Positions 21,300-33,290 of a DNA stretch of 64,000 bases are shown in pieces. Position 1 is the stretch's first letter, and every line of letters starts with the position of its first letter. The notes beneath the pieces were generated by a model that searched no databases, was not told the DNA's origin, and saw only the letters and a list, made by a program, of their open reading frames with translations. Origin of the DNA: Oreocharis arfaki (Eukaryota; Chordata; Aves; Passeriformes; Paramythiidae); the NCBI GenBank assembly GCA_013398015.1, contig VZRR01012883.1, positions 819,591 through 883,590 on the forward strand, in the 5' to 3' direction. A program made the translations under genes and the position numbers.

Positions 21300-23929
21300 G
21301 AAAGCTTCAGCAGAAACATTTTAGGTAAAGCAGTCTGGGAGACCTAAGAGCTAAAAGGTAGAATGAAAAGCTGTAGTTACTGAAATACAGGGCAATCTAG
21401 ACACAGGCCAAAATATTTGGCATTTAAAATGAAACTTTGGAAAAGATGCAACAAAGAAACAAGCTAAGTGGAAGGATGTCAGACTAGTCAGAATTATACT
21501 CTGTGACTCTGTTCTTTCTAGTGTAAAGGATAAAGTGTAAGGTGAAAAGTGGGCTTGGTCAGACCATGTTTTCCCTTTGCTTCAACCTTTTGAATAACCA
21601 TAGAGGGATAGATTCTACAGAATGTCACTCAGTGCTTTCCTTTCCTTTCTGTTCTACACAAATAATTTTGGTTTATAGATGGTTTTGAACCAAGTTAACA
21701 TACTTTGCACATCTGTTTTAAAGGGAATGGCTTATGCAGATGAAACCTTTTAGTTGTCATCCTTATCATCAAGAGCATAGATAGTACATTGATGCACACT
21801 GGCTCTTGTGTCTTCAGGCCTGTCATTAGTCTTCTTTTTATGTGAAGTGGGTAATAGGAGAAGCTGCCAGATGTACCAGAATATGAAGTTGAAATATTTG
21901 GATGGGTTGTAACAAAGTTTTGACAGTAGTTGTTTAGTGGAGGCCGTACTTACTAGAGGTGTAAACTTTTTTCCCATAACAGACAAAAATTGTTGTTCAC
22001 TTTGCACTGGGGCCATATCCTGATTGCTTTTTCAGTGTTTGCATGTGACTCCTCATCAAGTTTTGCTGCTTCTTGGGAAGCCTTTGTAGGCATTCCTGAG
22101 GGTAAAGGGAGCTTTGGCCTGATTCTGCTGAGGCCAAGATTTTAACAAATTGTAGTATGTTTGACACTTAGGGAGAAAATACAGCTCACATACATCACCA
22201 AATGGTAGCAGCTGTACAAAATAACATTGCTATGATCTTTTCCTTTGCACTGACTGTTACATATGTTCAGTGGTTTTGGGATGTCCTGAAGTTTCATTCC
22301 TTGGAACAGAAACTCAATCATTAAGTTGGATGCCAAGCCTGTTTTGCAAGACTTTTCTTTACAGTTGCCTTGCTACACAGCTAAGAAGTGCGATTGGGAA
22401 CAAAGGATGGTACTTCCCACTCTTAGCTGCCAACTCCTCAGACCACACCACAAATCATTCTCTGTCTTGGCCCTTCTTTTATTTGCCATTTGTCAGCTAC
22501 AATGCATGTATTAGAAAGATTGCCCTCACAGAGAGCGCTAGTGAACTTTTAAAGGAACCCATTGACAGGCTTGAATAAAACATCCGTAAGTTCACATGCC
22601 TGAGTTTTGTGCAGCTGATTTGATCTTTCCAAGATCCACAATACCCCAATGATGATTTTGAGGCATATTCTTGGGTGAAGAATTACAGTGCCATACTTCT
22701 GTAATTCTAACAATGAAGAACTTACCACTTTTCTGAGTAATTCTAACTTTTGTGTAGTCTTACATGAAATCAAGTATATTTCCAGAGAAAATAAGGGTGC
22801 CTGTTATACATGCTCAAAAATTTCCCACACATTCACTGACAAACTCCCAATGATGTATTAAGAGCACATGGGACCACAAGGAAATAGAGTGTGACATTCA
22901 CATTCCTACCACCAGTCTTTAAGACTTTATCTACTTTGCAGGGTGATGAGATGAAGAGCCTGGTCTAAGGGACATGCTTTTCCACTGATTTTAAGGTCAT
23001 ACTCCCCAGTGAGGGTAGAAGTAATTGCCATTGTGTACTCAGGGATAAGTGGTCAGAGACTGGAGGTATCAGGTGATATTTGTACAATGATCAAGTAGCT
23101 CTCATACTATGACAGAAGCTGCCCCAAGGAGAGTTTGCCACGCTAAGGCTTATATCCACCGTATTTTTGATACCTTTTATTTTGAGATCTGTCCACAAGA
23201 TAGAGCCTTGAGGCCATCTGCATTTTTGGAGACTCCTCCATGCTAGTCATTTCTAGAGATGCAAATGACCTGGAAAGGAACATAGAGCCTTAAATGCAAT
23301 GGAGAAAAAAAGTTTCTTGTGATTGCCTCCACTTATACTTCGTTGCAGCTGGTTACTATAGAGTTTTAGCTGTTCTACAGACTCCAAATTTTGCCCAAAT
23401 GTGGGTAGTGCTGACAGATTGCCGGAAGCCAGATAGTGACAGAAAAAGCAGGATGGAGTATTCTCTGCTTCTAAGATGTACAGGGGTGATTTGCTGGAGA
23501 CACTGAATTTCAGTACCCCATTTGACAGCCACTTTCAACTTATACTTGTGAAGTTGAATAAAGTGGAAATGTTGCCTCCTGGGGTACATAGTCTACATGA
23601 TTTGCTCAAACACCACTGAAAGCTCCAGGGCCCAAAATTTCTTGTGATGGGCTGGACAGTGCATGCAGCCACTACTGCTCTTCTGATCCTCACCTGACAC
23701 TAGGAAACATTTGCTGTTACAGAATCAAAACCAGACACAGCTGAAATTTCTGAGAAACCAAAAGAAAAATATCACAAGGAAAGGAGAGAGGGGAATTAAA
23801 ATTAACTCAGCTGCTTCATTTGGCACTTGATATGCCAAGGGATCAAGAGGAATTATATGAGAAAAATGCACAGAAGACATACTGTGCATTGCTGTTCATT
23901 ATCAAATTAGCACATTTTATATCATGTTT
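21300..23929. other. unique non-coding stretch
   Basis: No gene, RNA gene or named repeat is recognised across this 2.6 kb. All open frames are under about 105 codons and unfamiliar. Confidence 0.4.
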
Positions 23930-24420
23930 CAACCTTCTTTCAGGTTTTGCCTTGTAATACGCATGATTAGAAGGGAACTGATATTAGCAATTTTTAGTGA
24001 CTACTTGAAAAAGACACTTTTACAATATATTTAAAGAATACATCATTAAGCAGATGGAGGTATACTAGAGACACGAAACTCCATATTCAAGCCCGTGAAA
24101 ACACAGTACGGAATTTCCAGGCCTCTGCCTTTAATTGCATCCAAAAGTCATTGTTCTCCAAACAAAAGAAGCCATGGGGTGAATGTTTTATGTTTCATTG
24201 TGTCTTTATAAATTTCCATCACTCAAGATGAAAGAGGCACCAAGTCATTGGAGCTATTTTTTTGCCAGTCTAGCTGCTCAAAGTATTATTTTCCCCAACT
24301 GATTTATTTGAGCTATTATAACTGTTCGTGATTATTCTCCTGTCTCACGATATGACACATTCACATGGTGCTTTTTCTCTGGTGACCTCAAATTCTTTAG
24401 GCAAGTAATTTATTTTACAT
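23930..24420. promoter_or_regulatory. candidate conserved non-coding element
   Basis: This repeat-free stretch has low CpG and a balanced, information-rich texture unlike the simple repeats that follow it. It includes GCCTTTAATTGCATCC near 24127, TATAAATTTCC near 24209 and a TTATTTGAGCTATTATAAC string near 24306. The suspicion rests only on composition and motif density. Confidence 0.15.
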
Positions 24421-24515
24421 CACCGTGCTGCAGAGAAGATGCTCTGCAGAAGACAGAATCAGACTAGTAGGTTACTCAAAGTCTGAAGTCAATGGGTGAG
24501 ACAGTTTACTTTTGC

Positions 24516-24645
24516 TTTTTAATTTTATTATTAATTATTAGGGTTTTTTTAAAAAAATAACATTATTACTATTATTATTTTGTTACTAATATTTTAATTT
24601 ATTATTTATCTCGTTATCTTATTGTTATTTATTGTTTTTTAAAGA
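24516..24645. repeat. AT-rich (ATT/TTA)n low-complexity tract
   Basis: About 130 bp consists almost entirely of A and T, with overlapping ATT, TTA and TTAT words and a run of seven to eight T then A near 24545-24557. Confidence 0.85.
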
Positions 24646-24957
24646 GTGGATGGTATAACTCTGTGCATTCTGTCCTCTGTTGTGCAAAAAGCCCAAGATG
24701 GTACCAAGATACCCAAAGCATGGTACAAGGTTTGAAAAAACTATCCTTGTTCCTGAAAAAAGGACATGCTGAGTTGTTTTTTCATTTTACCAAAATTAGT
24801 CAAACAACAGGCCTTATAGAAGATACACTAGCTTACAAGGAAAAGCAATACTTACAGTCTTACTGGTTGAAAAGTATTGGGAACTGTAAGGGATAATTTT
24901 TCTGCCTATAAATGAGAAAACAGGAGGATTCAGACAGAGCAAAAATATGTCTGAATG

Positions 24958-25019
24958 AATCACACATGTATGTGTGATTTCATTTTCACCATGGATTTAA
25001 TTGAAGGAATATATTCCTT
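24958..25019. other. two perfect palindromes close together
   Basis: AATCACACAT and ATGTGTGATT (24958-24979) form a 10 bp inverted repeat around a 2 bp spacer, and the symmetry extends imperfectly outward (AATG on the left, TCATT on the right). AAGGAATATATTCCTT (25004-25019) is a perfect 16 bp palindrome 24 bp downstream. These could be dimeric protein-binding sites or chance. Confidence 0.4.
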
Positions 25020-26274
25020 TTCCTCTCCTTTTCAGGTTCTTTCCTTAGCCCTCATTTTTTTGATGTACAAGGAGAGAGAGAAGAGACGGGAAATAAATTA
25101 TGAATGTCCTACCCACACATGTGGGTACAGAGCTTAGAAAGAAAGATGAGAAAAAGAGCTACAATGAGACTCTTAAATATAGGTAAGTGACTCTGGGGTC
25201 AGCAGAGCTCAGTGATGAAGGCAAGCATTAGGATTTATGACAAACATGAGGTGCACACAAACCAGACACAGTTAAATCCCATCTGTCCCCTGCAGACATG
25301 CAGATGATACATTTTTCTTTCGAGTAGGCTGGTGATGCTGTCGAGTATTGCCCCCCAGCCCCAGTACCTACCCCTGGGCTTTTAGCATCATTCCTTTTGG
25401 AATTCCTTCTGTGAGGAGAGCTCATCAGGAGCAACAGACAGGGACTTCAGATATTCTGTGGGCAGCATGTACCAGTAAGGATTACCTTTCTTTTTTTCCA
25501 CAGAAATAAAACATTATAACCATTAACAAGTAAGCCAGTTGAGACATCATCTTTTATGCTTTGGGTTCCTCTACTTGCTTTCTGGTTAAAAACCAGAGAC
25601 AAAATTTATTTATGGAGCATAAATATATGACACTACTAGTATTATCCCTTGTCTTTATAGGAAGGTTCAGTCAGGAAATAAAAAAGGTGCCAGGCAAACT
25701 GGACCTTCCGACTACCTAATTAAGGCTACGTTTGCATACTGATTTCAAGGCTGAGTACCTTTGGCCACGAGGCTGGGTACCTTTGTCCATTCACTCAATA
25801 TGGACCATATGTAAGCAACAGCAGGATATTAATCACAATGAAAAAGTGCATTCTCCCCCTTCTTGGACTCACTATACTTGTTCTTTATCCTAAATATTAT
25901 ATGTTCAGAATCAAGGAATTACTACCAGAAGCTATTAAAAAGGAGATAATACCTTTCAATTGCTCTTTTGCAATGAGAAGACAACATGTATTTGCTCTAT
26001 CTTAGAAAATAAAGAACCATAAAGATGGTTTTCTGCTGTGTTTTTCTCCATGCACAGTAATACTGTTTCAGTCTTTCAGCCAAGCATCTCTTCTCCCCAT
26101 GATCTCCAGAGATAAACTGAAGGTGATTTTGATTTGATCCTTCTCGCTTTCCAATCTTCTTATCTCTTGAACTAATGTTCTCCTCCTCAGTCTTGTGTTT
26201 TCAAGAGCTGAAAAAACTTTGAGAAACATCCTGGTTTGAAAAAATTCTCCTCTCTCCATTGCTGTGGACTTTCA
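25020..26274. other. unique non-coding stretch
   Basis: No gene is recognised. Near 25749-25792 a 22 bp unit (GGCTGAGTACCTTTGGCCAC and GGCTGGGTACCTTTGTCCAT) is tandemly duplicated once. Confidence 0.4.
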
Positions 26275-26302
26275 CAGACACACACACACACACACATACA
26301 CA
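26275..26302. repeat. (CA)n microsatellite
   Basis: A CA dinucleotide run of about 12 units, with one GA and one TA interruption. Confidence 0.9.
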
Positions 26303-28418
26303 AATTAAATCTTTCTTCCTTTGGTGTTCTTTATTTTCCAAGCTTCACTACTTCCTGTTTAATCATGCATACCATGAACATGATTGTCAATCCCAGACCA
26401 TAGGATGTCAGGCTACAGAGAACAGATTAAAGAAGAATTATTCTGCATTATTGAGCTTTCATTTCCTGAAGTTTCCTAAGTGTAATGATATTGAATTTAT
26501 CATTTTAAACACTATTTTTCATATGTGCAGATAGAAAAAGAAAGTAGACACAGAAGTATTTACACTAAATGTGCAAATTCAAAGCAGATGATTGCTATCA
26601 CAAGCATAGCATCCATGTAACTCAAATAAAAATGCACCTTAAAAAAATTTAAAAACAAAACAAGTGAACAAATGAAAGCAGTTCAATTTGAGAGGGAACA
26701 GAGGCAAGAATACACCAACTTTCTTAGAGGAGCAATCTTCAGTCCACCCCACTGGTTTTAGATCCCTGTCTTTCTCCTCAGCTGTCTTTCTGTCACTTTC
26801 CCTGTGTGGTGTTTTCCTCACTGCCTCCAGGAATCTGTCTCTTCTCCTTTTTCACTCCCCATCATCTTACCTCTTCTCCCCCAGATTCTGCTGCTTACAA
26901 GGAAAATATTATTCCCATCCTGGAGCTCTCCTAATTTGTTCCCTGATTATGGAAGCATCTCTCCTAGCTTCTCTTCTTTTGGTTCTCTTGCCTATTTTTC
27001 TCTGTCCACTCTCTTTCTTTTTCAAAATAATCCCATTTAATTACTCCCTCTTCTCTTCTTCCTACCTATATTCCCCTTTCAAAACCCTTCCAGAATTCAT
27101 GCTGGGAATCTGATAGGTAATTATTTATTGCCAAGCCTGCAGACAAAGGGAAAGTACCCTTAATGAGCAGGCATTGGGGAAGTCCTAATGACAAACCATG
27201 AGACAACTGCATGATTCATTTAGGAAAGTCGGGAGATTTCTAATGAGATGAGATCCTCAGTTGATATAAAAATATATAATTTCTTTCAGAAGATAATCAA
27301 GGATCTGCCACTTCAGGATCTGTCCTTCAAACAGAAATGCAGAATATAACTAAAAAGACATGGTCCAACATATTTTCAAAATGCCCTGGTTTACATTTTA
27401 CATCCTTAATTTAGATATAAAGAGAACTGAATTCTGGATGCTTTAGCACCAAGGAACTAAATACTCAGTTTGGTGTTTTATCTGGTTTTGGTTTTTTCTT
27501 TTTTTCTCTTTGTCTTTTTACAGTTATTTTTTCCCCCAAAGATTATATGCAGCACTTAAAGCTTTTTTTTGCGAGATAATCAGACTTTTTGGTATTATTA
27601 TTATTTATGTTTTACTCTTATCTGAAATTAGGCAGCAAACAGGAGCTGCTCTGCTGGCTCAGCAAGCTGAGGGGCTGCCGTATAGATTGGTTTGTACTCA
27701 AGGGACTGGAGGCTGATCTCCTTCCCACACAAGCTATTTGGGTAGAAAAATCACAACTACTATAATGAGTAGTATCTTTATCTCCATGTGTCAGCTCAGA
27801 GGGTGCTCTTCTGGGAGAAAATTAAATGTGACCTTCCGCTGTTGATGTGGCACAAACACACATATATTGCACAAGCTTCTGCATCAATGACTCCTGCTTG
27901 CAGTTCTCTGATGTGCAGTGATCCTGAAGAAGGGTACAAGCCCCAGCACTTTCCTCTGAGGATCCAACATTATATTTGAGAGATTTTGGAAATGAGATGA
28001 ATATGACAAACATTTTTGGACATACTCTGCATGGCACAAACTGAGTGAAGCCCTGTTAATTTCAATGTCGGCCCCTGGACTAAACATATAATAATAACAA
28101 AATTCCTATTTCTAAGGTAAAAAAGTGGTTTAGTTATTTAGTTTATAACTTTGCGATAGTCAAGGATTCAGGACAGTGCTGCTCTATGCCTTGGACTACC
28201 AAAGAAGTACCAGACATCCCAACAAGCACACTGTTTGAGATAGCAACAGTATTTATTAGCTGGACTTAAATCAGATAATTCTTTTGAAGTCAATGGCATT
28301 TTCAGAAGCATGGAAGTGATCATGGTCCAAAGCATTTAATATCCAGCTTTTTAGACACTGTCCACTAGCCTCTATTTCCTTCTCCGCTCATTTCATCTTG
28401 GAGCTGGCATACTAGATT
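26303..28418. other. non-coding stretch
   Basis: No gene is recognised. The pyrimidine-rich part 26740-27100 keeps a plus frame open for 141 codons, but the translation is Ser, Leu and Phe repeats from CT-rich DNA. The part 27120-27320 is repeat-free with several TAAT words and might hold a short conserved element. Confidence 0.35.
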
Positions 28419-28992
28419 TGGCTGGGATAGAGTCAGTTTTCTTCATAGCAGTTTGTTTCAAATTTGTGATAAAAACAGTGTTGGTACACTGTTGATAAAT
28501 GGTGCTTAGTTCTTGCTGAGCAGGGCTTCCACAGAGTCAAGGATTTTTCTGCTCCTCACCCCGCCCCAGCAGTGAGGAGGCTGGGGGTGCATAAGGGGTT
28601 GGGAGGGGACACAGTCAGGACAGCTGACCCCAGCTGACCCAAGGGATATCCCAGACCATATAAAGTTGTGCTTAGAAATAAAGCTGGGAGAAGAAGAAAG
28701 GAGGGATGTCTAGAGTGATGATGGCTGTCTTTCCAAGTCACTATTAAACGTGATGGAGCCCAGCTCTCCTGCATATGGCTGGACAACCTGCCAGCCCATG
28801 GGAAGTGGCGAATTAATTCCTTGACTTGTTTCGCTTGTGTACACAGCTTTTTCTTTACCTATTAGACTGTCTTTTTCTCAACCCATGAGTTTCCTCACTT
28901 TTACCCTTCTGATTCTCTTCCCTGTCCCGCTGTGAGGGAGTGAGTGAATAGCTAGGGGGGTGTTAGCTGCTGTCTGGAGTCAACACATGACA
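28419..28992 (+). mobile_element. solo LTR of an avian endogenous retrovirus (ERVL-like)
   Basis: A roughly 574 bp block starts TGGCTGGGATAGAGTCAG and ends in ACACATGACA, giving TG...CA termini. Its internal word order (GAGCAGGGCTTCCACAGAGT, GGGGTGCATAAGGGGTTGGG, GACACAGTCAGGACAGCTGA, GTGATGGAGCCCAGC, TTTTTCTCAACCCATGAG) is that of a common bird retroviral LTR I know from non-galliform genomes. I assign it to an ERVL-type family from memory, without a library search. ATATAAAG at 28658-28665 is placed as the U3 TATA box, and AATAAA at 28677-28682 is a possible poly(A) signal. GACAGCTGACCCCAGCTGAC contains a short local duplication. No gag, pol or env sequence flanks it, so it is a solo LTR left by recombination. 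I do not see a clear target-site duplication, and the 5' end may lie up to 15 bp further left. Confidence 0.82.
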
Positions 28993-30764
28993 GCTTGATA
29001 AATAAAATTACTTTTCCTGTTTAAGTAGGTCCTACAGACCTACCACATATAGCAAAACATTTCTTACCTTTACCGTTGTAGTCATTACAGTACGAATTTT
29101 GAGCTAATCAAAGGACTCCCTTTAACCAAACATAAATACCAGGTGCACTAAATGGTCTTCTATCTCTGTGAGGCAAGGCCACTCTGCAAAGAAATTGTTT
29201 CTCACCAATCTACCTATAAACAAGGGACAGAGACTGCAGTAAACAGTGATGGTCAGTGACTTGATAACATGTGCTTGATGAAACTCTCTTTTCAATCATC
29301 TTGGAGAAATGAAAAGAGCACCTATAATCTGAAGCCTGTTTCTCATTTGCTATAGCAGACTCATAAATAACTGTGGGAGAGACTATATTGCATTGTCTAA
29401 CATGGATGAGTCTGTGGATCAAAACCAAATTTCCAGGGTATAGGGATTCACCACTCGATAAAACCGCTGATTGTGAACGTATCATTCCAGTGATGCCAGT
29501 GGAGTCATACCAGCCTATAATTACACTAATGGGAATGAAAACCCATCCCAGGGGTAAAGATAAATGGATACATCGCATTAAATAAAAATAGACAGTCAGA
29601 ATAGCTACCTCAGCCTTGGGTAATATGTTGTGTAGTAGCCTTTACTATTAGTTTTACTCATGGGAAATTTTACACATGGAGGATAGGCTTAATTTCATGT
29701 GGAAGAATCAATTCTTGGGACAACAGAAAATGACAAAGAAAAAAGCAATGACAAATACAGCTAAAGGTATCACAGAGAAACAATTGCTTTTCAGATTAAC
29801 TGTCCCTTTTTTAAATTGAAGGTGGACCTCTGTTAAGAAAAATAGGGTGTTTCTAAAATCAATGTATTAGGCATTTCAGGTCCCAGTTTGGGAAAGTCCC
29901 TTAGAAAAGGAGGGAAGTTTTTTATCATTTTTCATTAATTCTCCACTTCCTTAAGTGCTTTGGGAATTATCTGTTAAAACAGGAATGCAGTGGAGGAAAA
30001 CTAGAAGAATGTAAGTACATAAAGTTGGCCCCATGTCAGCAAAGCCTGAATTGTGATAAGCAAGACTTCGTGCAAGGGGTAGGTATTTTACGATGTCACA
30101 ATTATTGGTTCAATAATCAGTTGTCAGGGGTTTTAAGCTGCAATAAAAGCTGTAGTTTGACAAACAAAACACCAAATAAAAGAAAAGGAATAAGGCCTTG
30201 AACACTGTTGCCTTTACAAGTTATCATTACCTGTAGTCATGCTGATGAACCTATGGTCTGCTAAATTTTGTAGTGTCAACAAGTTATCTGGAAGCCAAAT
30301 AATGTGGTTTCATAAGGCTGAGTTTGCCTCTTCCATCCCCATTCCCAAAACCCCCATCCATTGCCGTAAAGCCGAAGTCCTTGTCCCACTTTCTCCCCAC
30401 TTCTGACAACAGACAAGATATTGCTGATCTCTGCTCTAATTGGGATGACTGAAATAAGAACACCTGGAAATATAAATTGGATAGTAATATTTCTTTCTTT
30501 ATAGCCCAATCTTTTGGGATTTGCTCTTCGTCTTGTTTGACTGTAAAGTATGAAAAGCCGTGGGCCAAAATCACCGAGGGACAAATAGATGCCACCGTCC
30601 ACAATCTTCTCATTTAGCTTGCTCTTTATTAAATCTAATGTACAAAAAGGGGTCTTACTCCATGTAGTCCAAAACTTTATGCCGTGGCATAGCCCAAGTA
30701 TTCTCTTGTAGGATTTATCTTGCACGAGCTGCAAAGTGCAAGGCCAATTAAGAACAAGGAAGGC
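28993..30764. other. non-coding stretch
   Basis: No gene is recognised. Two overlapping minus-strand frames (30276-30734 of 152 codons and 30284-30613 of 109 codons) look less low-complexity than most in the window but match no family I know. They stop just before the next CR1 copy. Confidence 0.35.
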
Positions 30765-31197
30765 AAAAAAGTTGCTCAGAGGGCTGGAACACCTCTGCTA
30801 TGAAGACAAGCTAAGAGTTGGGATTGCTCACCCTGGAGAACAAAAGGCTACAGGGAAAACTTAGAGCACTTTCCAGTACCCAAAGGGGCTACAAGAGAGC
30901 TGGAGATGGGTTTTTGATGAGGACAGGGGATGATAGGACAAAGGAGAATGGCTTCAGACTAAAAGTGAATAGGTTTAGTTTAGCTGTTAGGAAAAAATTC
31001 TTCACTGTGAGGGGGGTGAGGCACTGGCACAGATTGCCCAGAGAAGCCATGGATGCCCCATCCCTGGAAATGTTCAAGGCCGGGTTGGATGGGGCTCTGA
31101 GCAACCTGGGATAGTGAGAGATGTCCCTGCCCGTGGCAGGAGAGTTGGAACTAGATGATCTTTGACGTCCCTTCTAACCCAAGCCACTCTATGGTTT
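30765..31197 (+). repeat. CR1 LINE 3' fragment (classic tail), sense
   Basis: This is one of the best preserved copies in the window. AAAAAGTTGCTCAGAGGGCT, GGAACACCTCTGCTATGAAG, GATTGCTCACCCTGGAGAAC, TTTCCAGTACCCAAAGGGGC and TTAGGAAAAAATTCTTCACT are in order. GAGGCACTGGCACAGATTGC, GCCATGGATGCCCCATCCCT, TGTTCAAGGCCGGGTTGGAT and GGGGCTCTGAGCAACCTGGG come next. It ends with GGAACTAGATGATCTTTGA and the tail CCACTCTATGG. It is 5'-truncated, as is usual. Confidence 0.95.
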
Positions 31198-32769
31198 TCT
31201 CCATCCAGAGGCCACAATAGTCAAGTTTACAGGTGTTTGAAAACACCCATGTTAGTGAAACTTGTTGGTGGATCATATTATTTTGGTTTTAAGTTGTCTT
31301 ATTTTGGTTGCAGTTTGAGGGAATGCATAAATGAGCGACTCCAAGAAAGGCACAGTAGTTTTAAGAAGCCAGCAGCCACCTCTGCCTCCAGACCTGTTCA
31401 CATTTGTTCAGAGCCATCCCCAAGTGCTTATATCTCGACTTCCATGCAGTCACAGTTACACTAAGAGGTGCATACATAGGCAATATAGAATGATGCTAGG
31501 AGCAGATCAGAGTTTCACCTTCCATTTCAGTAACACTAAAGAGAGCACACAGTTTTCCTTTTTCCTTACTTTTTTCTTCACTTGCTAGTAAGATTAATGG
31601 ATTTGTTGTTGTGTTCTTCTTAAAAGAAAACAGAACTCTGTGTGATGGGAAAGCAGTGTTGCAGGCTGGGCCAAACCAGAAAACTAAGAGGGAACTTGAG
31701 ACTGCAAAAAAACAAATGTGGTGCATAATGGGACCCATCTGCTAGTACTGAGATCTCTCTGGATGAGCAACAGATAACAAATTTCAGATTAAATAAATAC
31801 TATATATTCATATCCATGCTTTCTCCACTTCAAACCCCTCAAAATCAGAAAAGAACCATTTTCTCCTTCCAGAGTCGACCATTTTTAGAAGATTTATTTC
31901 ACTTCTGTATCTATTCATAAATTCCAGTTCAATCTAGACCCAGTGGCAGACACTTCAATTTCTGCTGCTTCACATTCTCTATCTCTTGTCACATATGGGG
32001 TATACAGGGATGTAAACTGCTATCAAATCATAAGTGATTTGCATTCATTTTGTACATATGCAGATTAGTGCAAAATATGAAGAATGGCAATCAATCCAGA
32101 TGATTAAAAGAAAACCTGCTTTCTTGCATGTTCAGTTTTCTTTTATTCAGATTTAGGACAAGTGAGTACCTCTGAGCAAGCTCTTGACAAGCAAAAAAAA
32201 AACTCAACAAAAAAAGCCCTGAATAGTTTTGGAAATCAGAGCTCTACTCAGGAAGTGTAGTTGTCACTATTTCTAGACATGCGTGGGGCAAAGATCACCT
32301 CTATCCACCTGGGAGGTTACAAGAATGAGGTCCTGAATAGCAAAATAGATGTATATTGTGTATTCAGAAGTTGTACAGATAAGAGGGACTACTAGGAAGA
32401 TTCTTCATGCAATACTTAGTGCAGGATGTAGGTAATTCAAGCTTGAGCAAAAGTATTTAGTAAAAAGTACAAAACCCCAAAATACATTCCTCATCTAGAG
32501 AATCATTACATTCCTCCTCAGGTTGTTCCCTTCGTAGTAAATAATATGATTTTTGCTTCAGAGGTCTTTGTCTAAAGTCAGTTCCCCTGACATTTTTTAC
32601 TGACGCTTCTTTGTTGCATCTGTCCAGCAGAGCCCCCTGCCAGTGAAATCCTGTTGCCTCTGCAAGTAGGCAAAATGATCCTATCAGTCCTGAAGTTGCA
32701 CTTTGAGGAGCTAAACAACTGGTGTTTTCCCTGTTGTTCACTGTGTGATCTCTTACCAAGCCTTTAATT
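31198..32769. other. unique non-coding stretch
   Basis: No gene or repeat is recognised. It runs up to the old CR1 copy described next. Confidence 0.4.
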
Positions 32770-33290
32770 ATTCTCTTATCTCTTCTCTAAATTTTCTCTA
32801 GTTTATCAACATCCTTGTCTTTCCCGCTGGTACCCAACTAAAGAAATATTTCAACAGAAGTTAACCCATGCCACATAGCGGGATGGTTTCCCTATGCCTA
32901 CGTGAGACTTCTCTATTCATGTACTTGAGTAAAGTTTCACATTAAACTGAAAGCTTCTCTTTTGCCTTTTTATTCATAGTGCCAGAAAAGTGTTCTGCAG
33001 TTTGGGAGTACCTGGATAGAGGATCCCCTATGAAAAGCGTGCCTTGCTTTTGCTTTTCTTCGAAATAAGAGTTTATGTTTCATTACATTAGGATGAGATC
33101 ACTTGTCTGTACACAGCTCACCAGGACACATAGATCTCTGTCAGTATCTCCTACCCTTTCATTACTAACTCCCCCAACTTTTTACATCACCTGCAAACTA
33201 TTGGCAGTGGCTGTATTTTTTATCCCAAGTCACTGATAAACATGGGCAGCAACATAAATCTAGGAAATGGAGTCTATAATCTTGTAAAAA
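32770..33290 (-). repeat. ancient, highly diverged CR1/L3-type LINE fragment
   Basis: This copy does not carry the young avian tail. In order, and with heavy decay, it keeps words I know from the antisense of old amniote CR1-type LINEs. TCTCTAGTTTATCAACATCC corresponds to the '...CAATTTATCAACATCCTT...' part. CTGGTACCCAACTAAAG and TATTTCAACAGAAGTTAACC follow it. TTTTGCCTTTTTATTCATAG sits where such copies read '...GCCCTTTTTGCCAC...'. ACAGCTCACCAGGACACATA and GATCTCTGTCAG come next, then ACTTTTTACATCACCTGCAA and CAAGTCACTGATAAACATGG, matching the 'TGTCATCTGCAAACTT ... GTCATTGATAAA' words. The region covers the 3' part of the reverse transcriptase ORF. Many indels destroy the frame. Confidence 0.72.

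Noticed and set aside
26688..27113. 141-codon plus frame with hydrophobic strings
   Set aside because: It is the product of CT-rich DNA (Ser, Leu, Phe runs) and not a credible membrane protein gene.
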